A stretch of 39,095 bases of DNA from Dysosmobacter sp. (GTDB lineage Bacteria; Bacillota; Clostridia; Oscillospirales; Oscillospiraceae): NCBI GenBank assembly GCA_026169195.1, contig JAPFEH010000074.1, forward strand, positions 1-39,095, given 5' to 3'. The notes under the pieces are model-generated. The model was not told the DNA's origin and made no database searches. It saw nothing but the letters and a program-made list of their open reading frames with translations. The translations under genes were made by a program, and so were the position numbers. Below, in pieces: positions 7,216 to 15,395 of this stretch (position 1 is the stretch's first letter; each line of letters starts with the position of its first letter).

Positions 7216-8961
7216 TCAGCGCTCCCGACGTCCGGGCTGTGCGGTCCATGCGCTGTGGTCGGTGTGGAGCAGATGGTGTGACTTTTCACCCAAAGGCTTT
7301 TTCAAATAGTTCCGGTACAGAGCCTGCACATCCGGATTCTCGTGTGAAAAACGGACGGGCGCCTTGGCATCCAGCTTCCACAGCTGGCTGCAGCGTGCAG
7401 CTGCCAGCTCCTCCCCCTCCCGAATCGGCTGGCCGCCGCCTCCGGCACAGCCGCCGGGACACGCCATGACTTCCACAAAATCATATTCTGCCGCGCCGCT
7501 GTCCACAGCCTCCATCAGTCTGCGGGTATTGGCAAGTCCGCTGACCACCGCAACCCGAACCTTTCCGGCGCCGGGAATGTCAAAGGCAGCCTCCCTCCAC
7601 GGCTTACCGCTCCGCACCTGACGGAACGCGTCCGGATCCGGATTTTCTCCGGTGACCAGATAGTAGGCGCTTCTTAGTGCAGCGTCCATGACGCCGCCGG
7701 TGGCTCCGAAAATCACCGCCGCGCCGGTACTTGTGCCCAGCGGACTGTCAAACGGTTCCTCGTCCAGCTCCGCAGGTACGATGCAGTCGCTGCGGAACAG
7801 CCGGCACATTTCCCGGGTGGTCAGCACCACATCCACATCCGGATCGCCGCAGGCGTCCTTCATGGTGGGCAGCTCGCTCTCCGCCTTTTTGGCAGAGCAG
7901 GGCATCACCGACACCACACAAAGCTTGTGGGGGTCGATCCCCTTCTGTTGGGCAAAATAGCTCTTCGCCACAGCGCCGAACATCTGCTGCGGGGATTTTG
8001 CCGTGGAAAGATTTTCCGTATAAGCGGGAAACTCCGTTTTCAAAAAGCGGACCCAGCCCGGACAGCAGGAGGTGAACATGGGCCAGCGGTATTTGCCCCT
8101 GTGGGTAAAGCGCTCAATGAACTCGCTTCCCTCTTCCATGATGGTCAGGTCTGCTGCAAAGTTGGTGTCGAATACATAGTCAAATCCCAGCCGCTTCAAT
8201 GCCGCCACCATGCGGCCGGTGGTCCCCTGCCGGGGGCTCATGCCGAACTCCTCGGCCCATGCGGCACGCACGGCGGGAGCCACCTGCACGACCGTGGTGA
8301 TCTCCGGATCCGCCAGCGCCCGCAGGACCCGGTTGGTATCGTCCCGAACCGTCAGGGCGCCTGTGGGACAGTGGGTCACGCACTGTCCGCAAAAAACGCA
8401 GGCTGTGTTTTTCAGCGAGCGGTTGTAGCTCACGTCCACCGTTGTGCGGGAACCGGTGCCAACCACGTCCCAGATGTGCATTCCCTGAATCTTGTCGCAC
8501 ACCTGAATACAGCGCATACATTTGATGCACTTGCTGGCCTCCCGGACGATCGGGGTGCTCAAGTCCACATTGGATCGCTCCGGCTGTACCCGATAAGGCT
8601 GGTAATGGATATTCAAATCATTGGCCAGCGTCTGCAGCTGACAATTTCCGCTGCGGACACAAACGGTGCAGTTGGAATTATGCTGGCTGAGGATCAGCCG
8701 CAGGTTGGTCTTGCGGGCCTGCCGGACCCGCGGGGAATTGGTCTGGATCACCATGCCCTCTTCCACCTCTGTATTGCAGGCAGGCAGCAGGCGGTTGATG
8801 CCCTCTGCCTCTACCACGCAGACACGACAGGCGGCGATCTCGTTGATATCCTTCAAAAAGCACAAATGCGGAATGGGAATGCCCGCTTTTCCGGCCGCCT
8901 CCAAAATGGTGGTACCCTCGGGGGCGGACAATTCCTGATCGTTGATCTTGAAGTTTACCAT
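7216..8961 (-). CDS. [FeFe] hydrogenase, multi-cluster catalytic subunit (HndD/HydA type)
   Basis: A 581-residue cytosolic enzyme for reversible H2 oxidation/proton reduction. The cluster order is that of Clostridium pasteurianum CpI: N-terminal 2Fe-2S (Cys34, 45, 48, 62); His-Cys3 4Fe-4S (His94, Cys98, 101, 107); and two 4Fe-4S clusters (Cys145/148/151/155 and Cys188/191/194/198). The H-cluster domain follows with TSCCPGW (Cys299 as proton relay, Cys300), MPCSAKK (Cys355) and MACPGGCAGGGGQP (Cys501, Cys505). A small C-terminal domain is present, so it looks fully functional. Its start overlaps the upstream gene's stop by seven bases (ATGGTAA), with GGAGG upstream, so the two are translationally coupled. 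The maturases HydE, HydF and HydG are not in the window. Soluble group A enzymes often form electron-bifurcating or NAD(P)-linked complexes; the partner here points to NAD(P)(H). Confidence 0.95.
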   Translation of the reverse strand: MVNFKINDQELSAPEGTTILEAAGKAGIPIPHLCFLKDINEIAACRVCVVEAEGINRLLPACNTEVEEGMVIQTNSPRVRQARKTNLRLILSQHNSNCTVCVRSGNCQLQTLANDLNIHYQPYRVQPERSNVDLSTPIVREASKCIKCMRCIQVCDKIQGMHIWDVVGTGSRTTVDVSYNRSLKNTACVFCGQCVTHCPTGALTVRDDTNRVLRALADPEITTVVQVAPAVRAAWAEEFGMSPRQGTTGRMVAALKRLGFDYVFDTNFAADLTIMEEGSEFIERFTHRGKYRWPMFTSCCPGWVRFLKTEFPAYTENLSTAKSPQQMFGAVAKSYFAQQKGIDPHKLCVVSVMPCSAKKAESELPTMKDACGDPDVDVVLTTREMCRLFRSDCIVPAELDEEPFDSPLGTSTGAAVIFGATGGVMDAALRSAYYLVTGENPDPDAFRQVRSGKPWREAAFDIPGAGKVRVAVVSGLANTRRLMEAVDSGAAEYDFVEVMACPGGCAGGGGQPIREGEELAAARCSQLWKLDAKAPVRFSHENPDVQALYRNYLKKPLGEKSHHLLHTDHSAWTAQPGRRER

Positions 8962-10793
8962 GTTTCCACACGTCCTCCCTTGAAAATACCGTAGCCAAAG
9001 TGGTCACACCGCAGGCAGCGGGCAGATTCCTGACGGGCCTCCTCCTCTGTCATGCCGCATTCGATGCAGCAAAAGTCCTGCTTTCGCTCACCGGCATCCC
9101 GTTCGGCCGGATCCACTCTGCCCTGCGCCTGCAGTCCCCTGATCTGAGCCGCAGGCACACTGACATCCACTTTGATCTCATGGTTGAATCCCAAATACTC
9201 ATCAATGTTGGCCGCAGCGGCTTTGCCTGCCGCAATGGCCCGGATCACGGTGGCGGGTCCGGTGACGCAGTCTCCGCCTGCGAACACCCCCTCCATATCG
9301 GGGATCTCCGTGCTGGGATTGGCGGCCAGTGCGCCGCCCCGCTGCACTTTGATGCCGCTTTCCTCCAGCCCGCGGGATTCAATGCCCTGACCGATGGCCA
9401 CGATCACGGTATCGGCCGGAATCCGCAGCGGCTCCGCCTTCGCGGTCTCCGGCCGCGGGCGGCCCGCCTTGTCCATGGCGCCGATGATCTGAGGCTGGGT
9501 CCACAGCGCCGTCACATGGCCGTTTTCACCGGCCTCGATCCGCAGCGGTGCCTGCAATGTCAGCACCTCGGCGCCCTCCGCAATGGCCCCCTCCACTTCT
9601 TCCCGCTGCGCTGTCATATCCTCCTGACGGCGGCGGTAAACGCAGGTCACCTTCCGGGCGCCCAGACGGATGGCGCTGCGGGTGACGTCCATAGCGACGT
9701 TTCCGCCGCCGATGACAACCACATTTTTTCCGGTAAAATCAGGCATTTCTTCATCCCCGATTCCCCGCAGCATCTCCACGGCGGAAATGACTCCCTCGCT
9801 GTCCTCGCCCTCGATGCCGGTTTTCTTGTCCGTCTGCGCGCCGATGGAAATGTACAGGCAGTCATGCTCCTGCCGCAGCTGATCGAAGGTCACGTCCCGT
9901 CCCACCTTCACGCCGGTATGGACCTCGATCCCCAGCGAGAGGATGGAGTTGATCTCCCCGTCCAGTTTTTCTCTGGGAAAGCGGTAGCTGGGAATGCCGT
10001 AGCGCATCATCCCGCCCAAGCGGGCCTGCTCTTCGTAGACCGTGACCTGATGCCCCATCAGCGCCAGATAATATGCGGCGGAAAGACCACCCGGACCGCC
10101 GCCGATGATGGCAACGGATTTGCCGGTGGAAGGCGCCTTCTGCGGCTGGGGCACCTCCCCTGCCTGATCTACGGCATACCGCTTCAGCCCCCGGATATTG
10201 ATGGCATCATCCACCATATTGCGGCGGCAGCGGGCCTCGCAGGGATGTTCGCAGATGTAGGCGCAGGCCGTCGGGAAGGGATTATCCTTCCGGATAAGCC
10301 GGACGGCATCTGCGCAGCGGCCCTCGTTCACCAGGGAGATATAGCCGGGAATGTCCACTCCGGCAGGGCACAAGGCAACGCAGGGAACTGGATTGCGCAG
10401 GGACCCCAGACAGCGGTGATGCAGGATGTGCTCCTCATAATCGTCCCGGAATCCCCGCAGCCCCATCAGCACCAGCTGCGCCGCGTCGATCCCGATGGCA
10501 CAGTCCGCCGTGTCTACGATGACCCTCGCCGTCGTCTCGATCCGGCGGAGAATGCTGATATCCGGCTCTCCCTCCAGAACCTCGCGGATCATATCCGACA
10601 GCTGCGCCAGTCCAATGCGGCAGGGAACGCACTTTCCGCACGTCTGCGCCTGACACAGATTCAGAAAATTCAGCGCCATATCCACTGGGCACAATCCCGG
10701 AGGACTGGCGGCGATCCGCCGTTCCATGTTGCGATACAGCTGTTCTACAATGGCCTGCGCCTGACTGGGCGTCTTGACCTCCAATCTGCTCAT
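8955..10793 (-). CDS. NuoF-type Fe-S segment fused to GltD-like NAD(P)/FAD oxidoreductase (hydrogenase partner)
   Basis: 612 residues, probably the diaphorase partner of the adjacent hydrogenase. Residues about 1-125 match only the C-terminal 4Fe-4S part of NuoF/HydB (Cys52, 55, 58 and Cys98); the FMN/NADH-binding NuoF domain is absent. Residues about 126-560 resemble the glutamate synthase small subunit GltD. These include a Cys-rich N-terminal cluster region (Cys138, 142, 177, 181, 185, 189), an FAD motif GGGPGGLSAA at 231-240, a NAD(P) motif VVIGGGNVAMD, and a C-terminal FAD motif ending FAGGDCVTGPATVIRAI. An extra Cys cluster (CIECG...CLRCD) closes the protein. The ATG at 10791-10793 has AAGGAGG eight bases upstream; an in-frame extension to 10904 runs through the promoter and is rejected. 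Electron transfer between NAD(P)H and the hydrogenase is inferred. Confidence 0.85.
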   Translation of the reverse strand: MSRLEVKTPSQAQAIVEQLYRNMERRIAASPPGLCPVDMALNFLNLCQAQTCGKCVPCRIGLAQLSDMIREVLEGEPDISILRRIETTARVIVDTADCAIGIDAAQLVLMGLRGFRDDYEEHILHHRCLGSLRNPVPCVALCPAGVDIPGYISLVNEGRCADAVRLIRKDNPFPTACAYICEHPCEARCRRNMVDDAINIRGLKRYAVDQAGEVPQPQKAPSTGKSVAIIGGGPGGLSAAYYLALMGHQVTVYEEQARLGGMMRYGIPSYRFPREKLDGEINSILSLGIEVHTGVKVGRDVTFDQLRQEHDCLYISIGAQTDKKTGIEGEDSEGVISAVEMLRGIGDEEMPDFTGKNVVVIGGGNVAMDVTRSAIRLGARKVTCVYRRRQEDMTAQREEVEGAIAEGAEVLTLQAPLRIEAGENGHVTALWTQPQIIGAMDKAGRPRPETAKAEPLRIPADTVIVAIGQGIESRGLEESGIKVQRGGALAANPSTEIPDMEGVFAGGDCVTGPATVIRAIAAGKAAAANIDEYLGFNHEIKVDVSVPAAQIRGLQAQGRVDPAERDAGERKQDFCCIECGMTEEEARQESARCLRCDHFGYGIFKGGRVETW

Positions 10794-10865
10794 AAACCGG
10801 ACCTCCTTCTGACAGGTACCGCCGCCTCCCCGACAGCGGGGAGCGATACTGTAAATATGCCTGTA

Positions 10866-10894
10866 AGTATAACGCAACCGTTGCGCAAAAACAA
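10866..10894 (-). promoter_or_regulatory. Hydrogenase operon promoter with an embedded operator-like palindrome
   Basis: On the minus strand TTGTTT (10889-10894) and TATACT (10866-10871) are 17 bases apart. The spacer holds a perfect inverted repeat, CGCAAC-N-GTTGCG (10873-10885). Bound protein there would block RNA polymerase. The site is not the Rex consensus (TTGTGA...TCACAA), so the regulator is unknown. Confidence 0.6.
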
Positions 10895-10956
10895 GCGGGA
10901 TCAAAAAGTTATTTTTGTGTCAAAAAAAGTTTGTTATTTCTCAGACAACAGCCCGC

Positions 10957-10990
10957 AAAAATGACCAGTCCGTTTGGACTGGTCATTTTA
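10957..10990 (-). terminator. Terminator of the LRR-VWA-MoxR-NifU operon (bidirectional)
   Basis: A 15-bp A/T-flanked stem (10957-10971 with 10976-10990; core ATGACCAGTCC) with a GTTT loop. On the minus strand it ends in CATTTTTG. It lies about 60 bases after the NifU-domain stop. Confidence 0.85.
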
Positions 10991-11048
10991 TGAAAGTCAA
11001 TTTCAAATTTCTCCCCTGTCAAATGATCCGGCAGTGGTATGCCCTCTT

Positions 11049-11342
11049 TTACAGGTGATGATCCCGCAGAAGGCGTTTGGCCTGCTCCCACAGTTCATCG
11101 CTGACGTCCTGTATGGCGACCACCCTTTCCACCAGCTCCGGCAGCGCCTTTACGACCTCCGCCTCCACCAGCGTCTCATTGGTCAGATCCGCAGAGGGGC
11201 ATCCCGCGCACTGACCCAGCAGCTTGACATACAGCGTCTTTCCCTCCAGCCGGTCCACCTGAATCTCTCCTCCGTGGGCCCGCAGGGAGGGACGCACTTT
11301 CTCCTCCAGCACCGTCTCGATCTTCTTCAACGCTTCACTCAT
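11049..11342 (-). CDS. NifU C-terminal-domain protein (Fe-S cluster scaffold/carrier)
   Basis: 97 residues forming a single NifU-C (Nfu-type) domain. The Cys45-x-x-Cys48 pair in GQCAGCPSAD is the motif by which two Nfu subunits hold a 4Fe-4S cluster for delivery to apo-enzymes. The preceding HGGEIQVDRLEGKTLYVKL is the usual beta core. The ATG at 11340-11342 has AGGAGG about nine bases upstream and overlaps the MoxR stop by eight bases, so translation is coupled. Stand-alone Nfu proteins are common, but attachment to a MoxR-VWA operon is unusual and suggests that the complex handles a metalloprotein. Confidence 0.87.
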   Translation of the reverse strand: MSEALKKIETVLEEKVRPSLRAHGGEIQVDRLEGKTLYVKLLGQCAGCPSADLTNETLVEAEVVKALPELVERVVAIQDVSDELWEQAKRLLRDHHL

Positions 11343-12870
11343 GGCTCTGTTCCTCCTGTTCTGCCGCTCTGGCGGCGGCAATGTCTTCCTTGATGCGGCG
11401 TCGGGTGTCGTCAAACAGCAGCTCCTTGTTGTGGCGGAAATAGGCGTCACAGCCGAAGTTCTCCACAAACCAGCTGGTATCATATCCGGCAGTGATCTCC
11501 GTCACAAACAGCACCAGCTCCTGACTCTGGGCAAAGGTCTGCTCCAGAAAGCGGAACGCATGGTCAAAACGGGCAGAGGCGTCCTCCGCCAATGCCTTCC
11601 GTTTGTCCACTTCTTCCCCGAACCAGTTCCGGACCGCCGCCATCGCCTGCTCAGCTCCGGCAATATCTTCCTTCGCCAGCCGCTGGCGGTAGGACTCCAG
11701 CGCGTTGATCTCCCGCAGCCGCAGATCCCGGTTCTCCCGCTCCAGCTGTCCCGCCTCCTTGGCGTACCGAAGCTGTTCCTGCCGCTGCCACACCAACTGA
11801 CCCAGCACCGCCTGCGGCTCCGCGCCGTCGCCGGTCTTGGCCTTGAAGTCCAGCAGCGCCCCGTGGAGCGCCGCTGTCAGCGCGTCCTGTTGGCGGGTCC
11901 TGCGGGCCGCCTCTGCCAACCGGCTTAAAAGCATTCCCATCACGGACAGCTTCTCATCAAAGGGCGCTTCCCGCAGCTCCAGCATGGTGATATTCTGCCA
12001 TCTGCCTGTCAGGATGTCCTCCACATGGTAGGTCCGCTGGTACTTTTCGTAAAGCTCCAGATAGTTTGCAAAATCCCGGGCCACCGGCGGCAGCTGAATG
12101 TACTGGCCGATCACCTCCCGGTCCACCCGAAGGCCCAGCCGTTCATAGGCAAAAATCAGCTCGCTGAGATCCTCCCAGCCCCGCGCCGTAGCAAACTGCA
12201 ATCCGTCTACCGTGGTCTCGATGCGGTAAAAATTTTCTTTCCGGATATCCAAATAGGACACCACTGCCCCGTGGATTCCCTTGCGGCGGGCATATTCCTT
12301 CCACACCGAGAAGTCCTCTTCCACATCCATGCGCTTGACCCGATCCAGCGTCACCACGTCAAAGTCCCGCACAGACTTGTTGTATTCCGGCGGATTGCCC
12401 GCCGCCGCAATGAGCCATCCCTCCGGCAGACGCTGGTTTCCGAAGGTCTTGCACTGCAAAAACTGCAGCATCATGGGCGCCAGCGTCTCGCTGACGCAGT
12501 TGATCTCATCCAGAAACAGGATGCCCTCCTTCAACCCCGTCCTTTCCATCAGCTCATAGACGGAGGCCAGAATCTCGCTCATGGTATACTCCGTGACGGA
12601 GCATTCCTTTCCGCCGTAGGTGCGCTTTTCAATGAAGGGCAGGCCGATGGCGCTCTGACGGGTATGATGGGTGATCGTATAAGCCACCAGTCCCACGCCG
12701 GTTTCTGCGGCGATCTGCTCCATGATCTGGGTTTTGCCGATGCCCGGAGGCCCCATCAGCAGCACCGGCCGCTGGCGGACGGCGGGGATCAGGTAGTTGC
12801 CCAGCTCGTCCTTTGCCAAATATGCTTTCAGGGTATTGGTGATCTCCTGTTTTGCCTGTTTGATATTCAT
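11335..12870 (-). CDS. MoxR-type AAA+ ATPase
   Basis: A 511-residue cytosolic AAA+ protein. Walker A is GPPGIGKT (40-47) and Walker B GILFLDE (116-122). They are followed by the sensor-1 region AAAGNPPEYN and arginine-finger-type DRVKRM. About 200 further C-terminal residues are charged and helical (around 330-440 rich in Arg/Glu/Gln). MoxR ATPases pair with VWA proteins to remodel or insert cofactors into target enzymes (CbbQ/CbbO and NorQ/NorD are characterised examples). Here the VWA protein is encoded 12 bases upstream and the NifU-domain protein overlaps downstream. The ATG at 12868-12870 has GAGGAG upstream. The target is unknown. Confidence 0.88.
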   Translation of the reverse strand: MNIKQAKQEITNTLKAYLAKDELGNYLIPAVRQRPVLLMGPPGIGKTQIMEQIAAETGVGLVAYTITHHTRQSAIGLPFIEKRTYGGKECSVTEYTMSEILASVYELMERTGLKEGILFLDEINCVSETLAPMMLQFLQCKTFGNQRLPEGWLIAAAGNPPEYNKSVRDFDVVTLDRVKRMDVEEDFSVWKEYARRKGIHGAVVSYLDIRKENFYRIETTVDGLQFATARGWEDLSELIFAYERLGLRVDREVIGQYIQLPPVARDFANYLELYEKYQRTYHVEDILTGRWQNITMLELREAPFDEKLSVMGMLLSRLAEAARRTRQQDALTAALHGALLDFKAKTGDGAEPQAVLGQLVWQRQEQLRYAKEAGQLERENRDLRLREINALESYRQRLAKEDIAGAEQAMAAVRNWFGEEVDKRKALAEDASARFDHAFRFLEQTFAQSQELVLFVTEITAGYDTSWFVENFGCDAYFRHNKELLFDDTRRRIKEDIAAARAAEQEEQSHE

Positions 12871-12882
12871 ATCCGTAACTCC

Positions 12883-14241
12883 TCACAACTGGGGTAATTC
12901 TTCCAAGTCGATCTCATCCGCCTCGTCAGCGTCCCGAAGCGCCTTTTCCAGCCTCGGTGCGTCCAGCACCAGACGGATCGCCCACGGGGGCATTTTCACC
13001 GACAGGGGCGGCTCCTCCAGCAGCACAAACGCTACATCGTAAGGCGGGCGCTTTTGGGGATAAATGCCCATGCCGTCGGTGAAGTAGATCAGGCCCCGCA
13101 GGCTGGTAAAGGCGCCCTCCTTCTGCAATCGGGCCACGTGTTCAAAAACCGGACGGAAGTCCGTGGCGCTGCCGCCCACCAGATCAAACCGCTCCATGTA
13201 CTGCTTCAAGTCCTCCAAGTCATGGATCACCGTGTCGGCGCGCACCTGATCGTCACACTGGATCACCCGGATGTTCACCTTGCGGGTGAAGGTTCCGGTG
13301 CTGCGCAGAATGCCGTAGGTACAGGTCAGAAACTGCCGCACCAGCTCTCCGGAGGTCGACATGGAGGTGTCCACGGCGATCACAAAATCCTCGATCCGCT
13401 TCTCTTCCTTTGTCTCCGGCGGCTCCACCAGCGGCAGATTGCCGTAAAGCCGCAGCCCGTAGGTATAAAAAATATAGTCAAAGGAATCCCCGTCCACCGC
13501 CAGCACCTCCCGCGGCACGGCAAACCGCCGCAGAAAGGCCCGGTAATCCACATCATCCCGATTTGCCACGCGCACCTGCTCCAGCACCGCTTCGCCGCCG
13601 GTTCCCTGATCGGCCAGCACCGTCTCCATGGCGGTCTGGGTCCGGTCGGACATCCCCCGCCACTTTTCATCCTGCCGCTGGGACTGCTGCTGATCCTCCT
13701 GCTGTTCCGGGTCCCAGAGACCGTGGTCATCCGCCAGAAACTGCCGCTGCAGCTGGGCGATCCGGTATTCCGGCAGCGCCATCCGCAGCAGCTGCCGGTA
13801 GATCCCTTCCGCCGTCAGCACCGGCATGGCACGGCGGCACTCCCCGTAAAATTTCTGTCTGGCAGGGACAGGCCCCTCCTCCAGACAGACATAGTGAAGG
13901 CTGTCCAGAATGCTCTCCACCGCCACGTCGCAGGCAAGATCCCACAGCTCCGGAACCTTGCCCCGTTTTTTTGCCAGATGCCGCAGCATACAGTGCAGGA
14001 TCACGTGGAGGTATGCCCGATTCACCGCCACAGAGCTGCGCAGATACCGCTCTGCCAGCCATGCGCCGTCATAGTAAAGCCGCTCCCCGTCCGTTGCCAG
14101 AGACAGCGTCACCCCGCCGCCCGGCTGAAACTGCAGGGCGCACAGCGCCGCATCCAGATAGGGCAGGTTCATATACAATTCGTTGCGGGCCGTCAGCAGG
14201 ATCTCCTGCCCCACCGCTGTCAGATTTTTTCGTTCTTCCAT
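12883..14241 (-). CDS. VWA-domain protein with DUF2201-like putative metallopeptidase N-terminus
   Basis: 452 residues. The N-terminal part (about 8-160) resembles the DUF2201 putative peptidase domain, including the WDLACDVAVESIL block after the histidine helix. The expected HExxH reads H79-V-I-L-H83, with the catalytic Glu replaced by Val and a further His88, so proteolysis is doubtful. A Gln/Asp-rich linker covers 176-195. A C-terminal VWA domain (about 285-420) has an intact MIDAS DTSMS (Asp291, Ser293, Ser295) and a later TDGMG. The partner is the MoxR ATPase 12 bases downstream. The ATG at 14239-14241 is preferred although its ribosome site (CGGGGAA) is weak. A TTG at 14305-14307 overlapping the upstream stop would add 22 low-complexity residues and cannot be excluded. 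Confidence 0.8.
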   Translation of the reverse strand: MEERKNLTAVGQEILLTARNELYMNLPYLDAALCALQFQPGGGVTLSLATDGERLYYDGAWLAERYLRSSVAVNRAYLHVILHCMLRHLAKKRGKVPELWDLACDVAVESILDSLHYVCLEEGPVPARQKFYGECRRAMPVLTAEGIYRQLLRMALPEYRIAQLQRQFLADDHGLWDPEQQEDQQQSQRQDEKWRGMSDRTQTAMETVLADQGTGGEAVLEQVRVANRDDVDYRAFLRRFAVPREVLAVDGDSFDYIFYTYGLRLYGNLPLVEPPETKEEKRIEDFVIAVDTSMSTSGELVRQFLTCTYGILRSTGTFTRKVNIRVIQCDDQVRADTVIHDLEDLKQYMERFDLVGGSATDFRPVFEHVARLQKEGAFTSLRGLIYFTDGMGIYPQKRPPYDVAFVLLEEPPLSVKMPPWAIRLVLDAPRLEKALRDADEADEIDLEELPQL

Positions 14242-14296
14242 GACCGTTCCCCGAACCGCGCCGGCAGCGGATGCCGCCGAAGCTCCGGTGCTTTCT

Positions 14297-15268
14297 TCAA
14301 AGATCAAAGGACGCTTCCCGTCCCGCAGGGGTCATCCGGTGCTGCGCTTCCAGCAGTACCGCCAGACTCTCCGTATCTCCCTGTTTCCGGGCAATGCCGC
14401 ACAGCTCCGCCAGCGGCTCCCGCTCCCAGACGGTACGGGAGAGCAGAAACCGCAGTCCTGCTGCATCCCTGCAGCTGAGCAGCCAGCAGGCCGCCGCCTG
14501 CCGGTTGTCCGTAAGGTATGACCAGTACCCCGCCGCTGCCGTCTCCGACAGCTCCAAGGGATACCGCAGCCTCCACCATGCCAGCCGCATGGCGCAGTCC
14601 GGATCATATTCCATGCCGAGATACCCCTTCCACAGCTGGTCATAGTCCCGCAGATGAAATTCCTTCCGGGCAAAACAGTGATGATAGGGGTATCCAGCCC
14701 CCTGAATCCGGAAATCAAACTGGTGGTGGGGCACGTTTTCCTCAAAAACCTCCGCATACTCCGGAAACAGCACCCGCGCAGTCTCCCCGTTGGCATAAGA
14801 AAGCGTCATGTCCAGCTCCCGGGGCAGCTCCCCCGCCAGATCCGCCATCAGCTCTCCCTCATGTCCGGTACAGGTGATCCGGAACGTATCCAGCGTCCGG
14901 CAGTTCATCAGGGCGCCGCCGCCCCAATACCGGACCGTGTCTCCCAGTCTCAGTGTTTTCAGCGCCGTGCAGTTGAACAGGGCATAGTCCCCCACCCGTC
15001 TCATAGACGCAGGCAGCTGCAAATCCTCCAGCTGCCGGTTGTCCCAGTCCCCGCACGGGGGCCCGCCGGTCACCAGCAGCGCTTCTCCTTCCGGTGCGGG
15101 ACGCCCCGGCGTCAGGGCGTGGTCTCCCAGCGCCGTCACCGGCAGACCGTCGATCTCCTCCGGCAAAGCCGCCTGCCGGTCGCAGGTCTCCGCCCGCAGG
15201 AGGGTCACGCCCTCCGTCTCCCGACGGAACACCAGTTTCCAATTGTTGACGCCGCTGCGCTGTTCCAC
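14297..15268 (-). CDS. LRR_5 (BspA-like) leucine-rich repeat protein, cytoplasmic
   Basis: 323 residues. Residues about 35-135 carry BspA-type repeats (LPVTALGDHAL, MRRVGDYALFNCTALKTLRLGD and GGGALMNCRTLDTFRI), with the F/L-x-NCxxL spacing of LRR_5. The C-terminal half (about 190-310) is Ala/Leu/Trp-rich, helical and unrecognised. There is no signal peptide or sorting motif, unlike secreted BspA proteins, so it probably acts in the cytosol with the MoxR/VWA pair encoded next. The start is a GTG (15266-15268) with GGAGG about ten bases upstream. It is the first gene of the four-gene operon and may supply target recognition; that role is inferred. Confidence 0.75.
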   Translation of the reverse strand: MEQRSGVNNWKLVFRRETEGVTLLRAETCDRQAALPEEIDGLPVTALGDHALTPGRPAPEGEALLVTGGPPCGDWDNRQLEDLQLPASMRRVGDYALFNCTALKTLRLGDTVRYWGGGALMNCRTLDTFRITCTGHEGELMADLAGELPRELDMTLSYANGETARVLFPEYAEVFEENVPHHQFDFRIQGAGYPYHHCFARKEFHLRDYDQLWKGYLGMEYDPDCAMRLAWWRLRYPLELSETAAAGYWSYLTDNRQAAACWLLSCRDAAGLRFLLSRTVWEREPLAELCGIARKQGDTESLAVLLEAQHRMTPAGREASFDL

Positions 15269-15302
15269 GGTCCCGCCCCTCCGTTTTCTCTGATTTGTTC
15301 TT

Positions 15303-15311
15303 AATATACCA
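15303..15311 (-). promoter_or_regulatory. Possible extended -10 promoter of the LRR operon
   Basis: On the minus strand TGGTATATT gives an extended -10 (TATATT at 15303-15308), about 35 bases before the GTG start. A TTGACA at 15332-15337 is 23 bases away, too far for a standard -35. Confidence 0.4.
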
Positions 15312-15367
15312 CAGTTCTTCCCGATTTCCTATGTCAAAAGCAACAAAAAGATTTTTCCGGTTTCCTC

Positions 15368-15395
15368 TTGACAATCCGTATATACTGTGTATACT
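15368..15395 (+). promoter_or_regulatory. Promoter of the GntR-ABC operon
   Basis: TTGACA (15368-15373) and TATACT (15390-15395) are 16 bases apart. The -10 region contains a 9-base tandem repeat, TATACTGT at 15381-15388 and 15390-15397. Confidence 0.8.

Noticed and set aside
10873-10885. Rex repressor site at the hydrogenase promoter
   Set aside because: The palindrome CGCAAC-N-GTTGCG does not fit the TTGTGA-N6-TCACAA type consensus; kept only as an unknown operator.
9000-10964. 654-codon open frame opposite the GltD-fusion gene
   Set aside because: Low-complexity His/Arg/Gly-rich product with no recognisable domain, fully covered by a well-supported gene.
14242-14307. TTG start extending the VWA protein by 22 residues
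   Set aside because: No good ribosome site and a low-complexity Ala/Gly/Ser peptide; left as an alternative because it overlaps the upstream stop.
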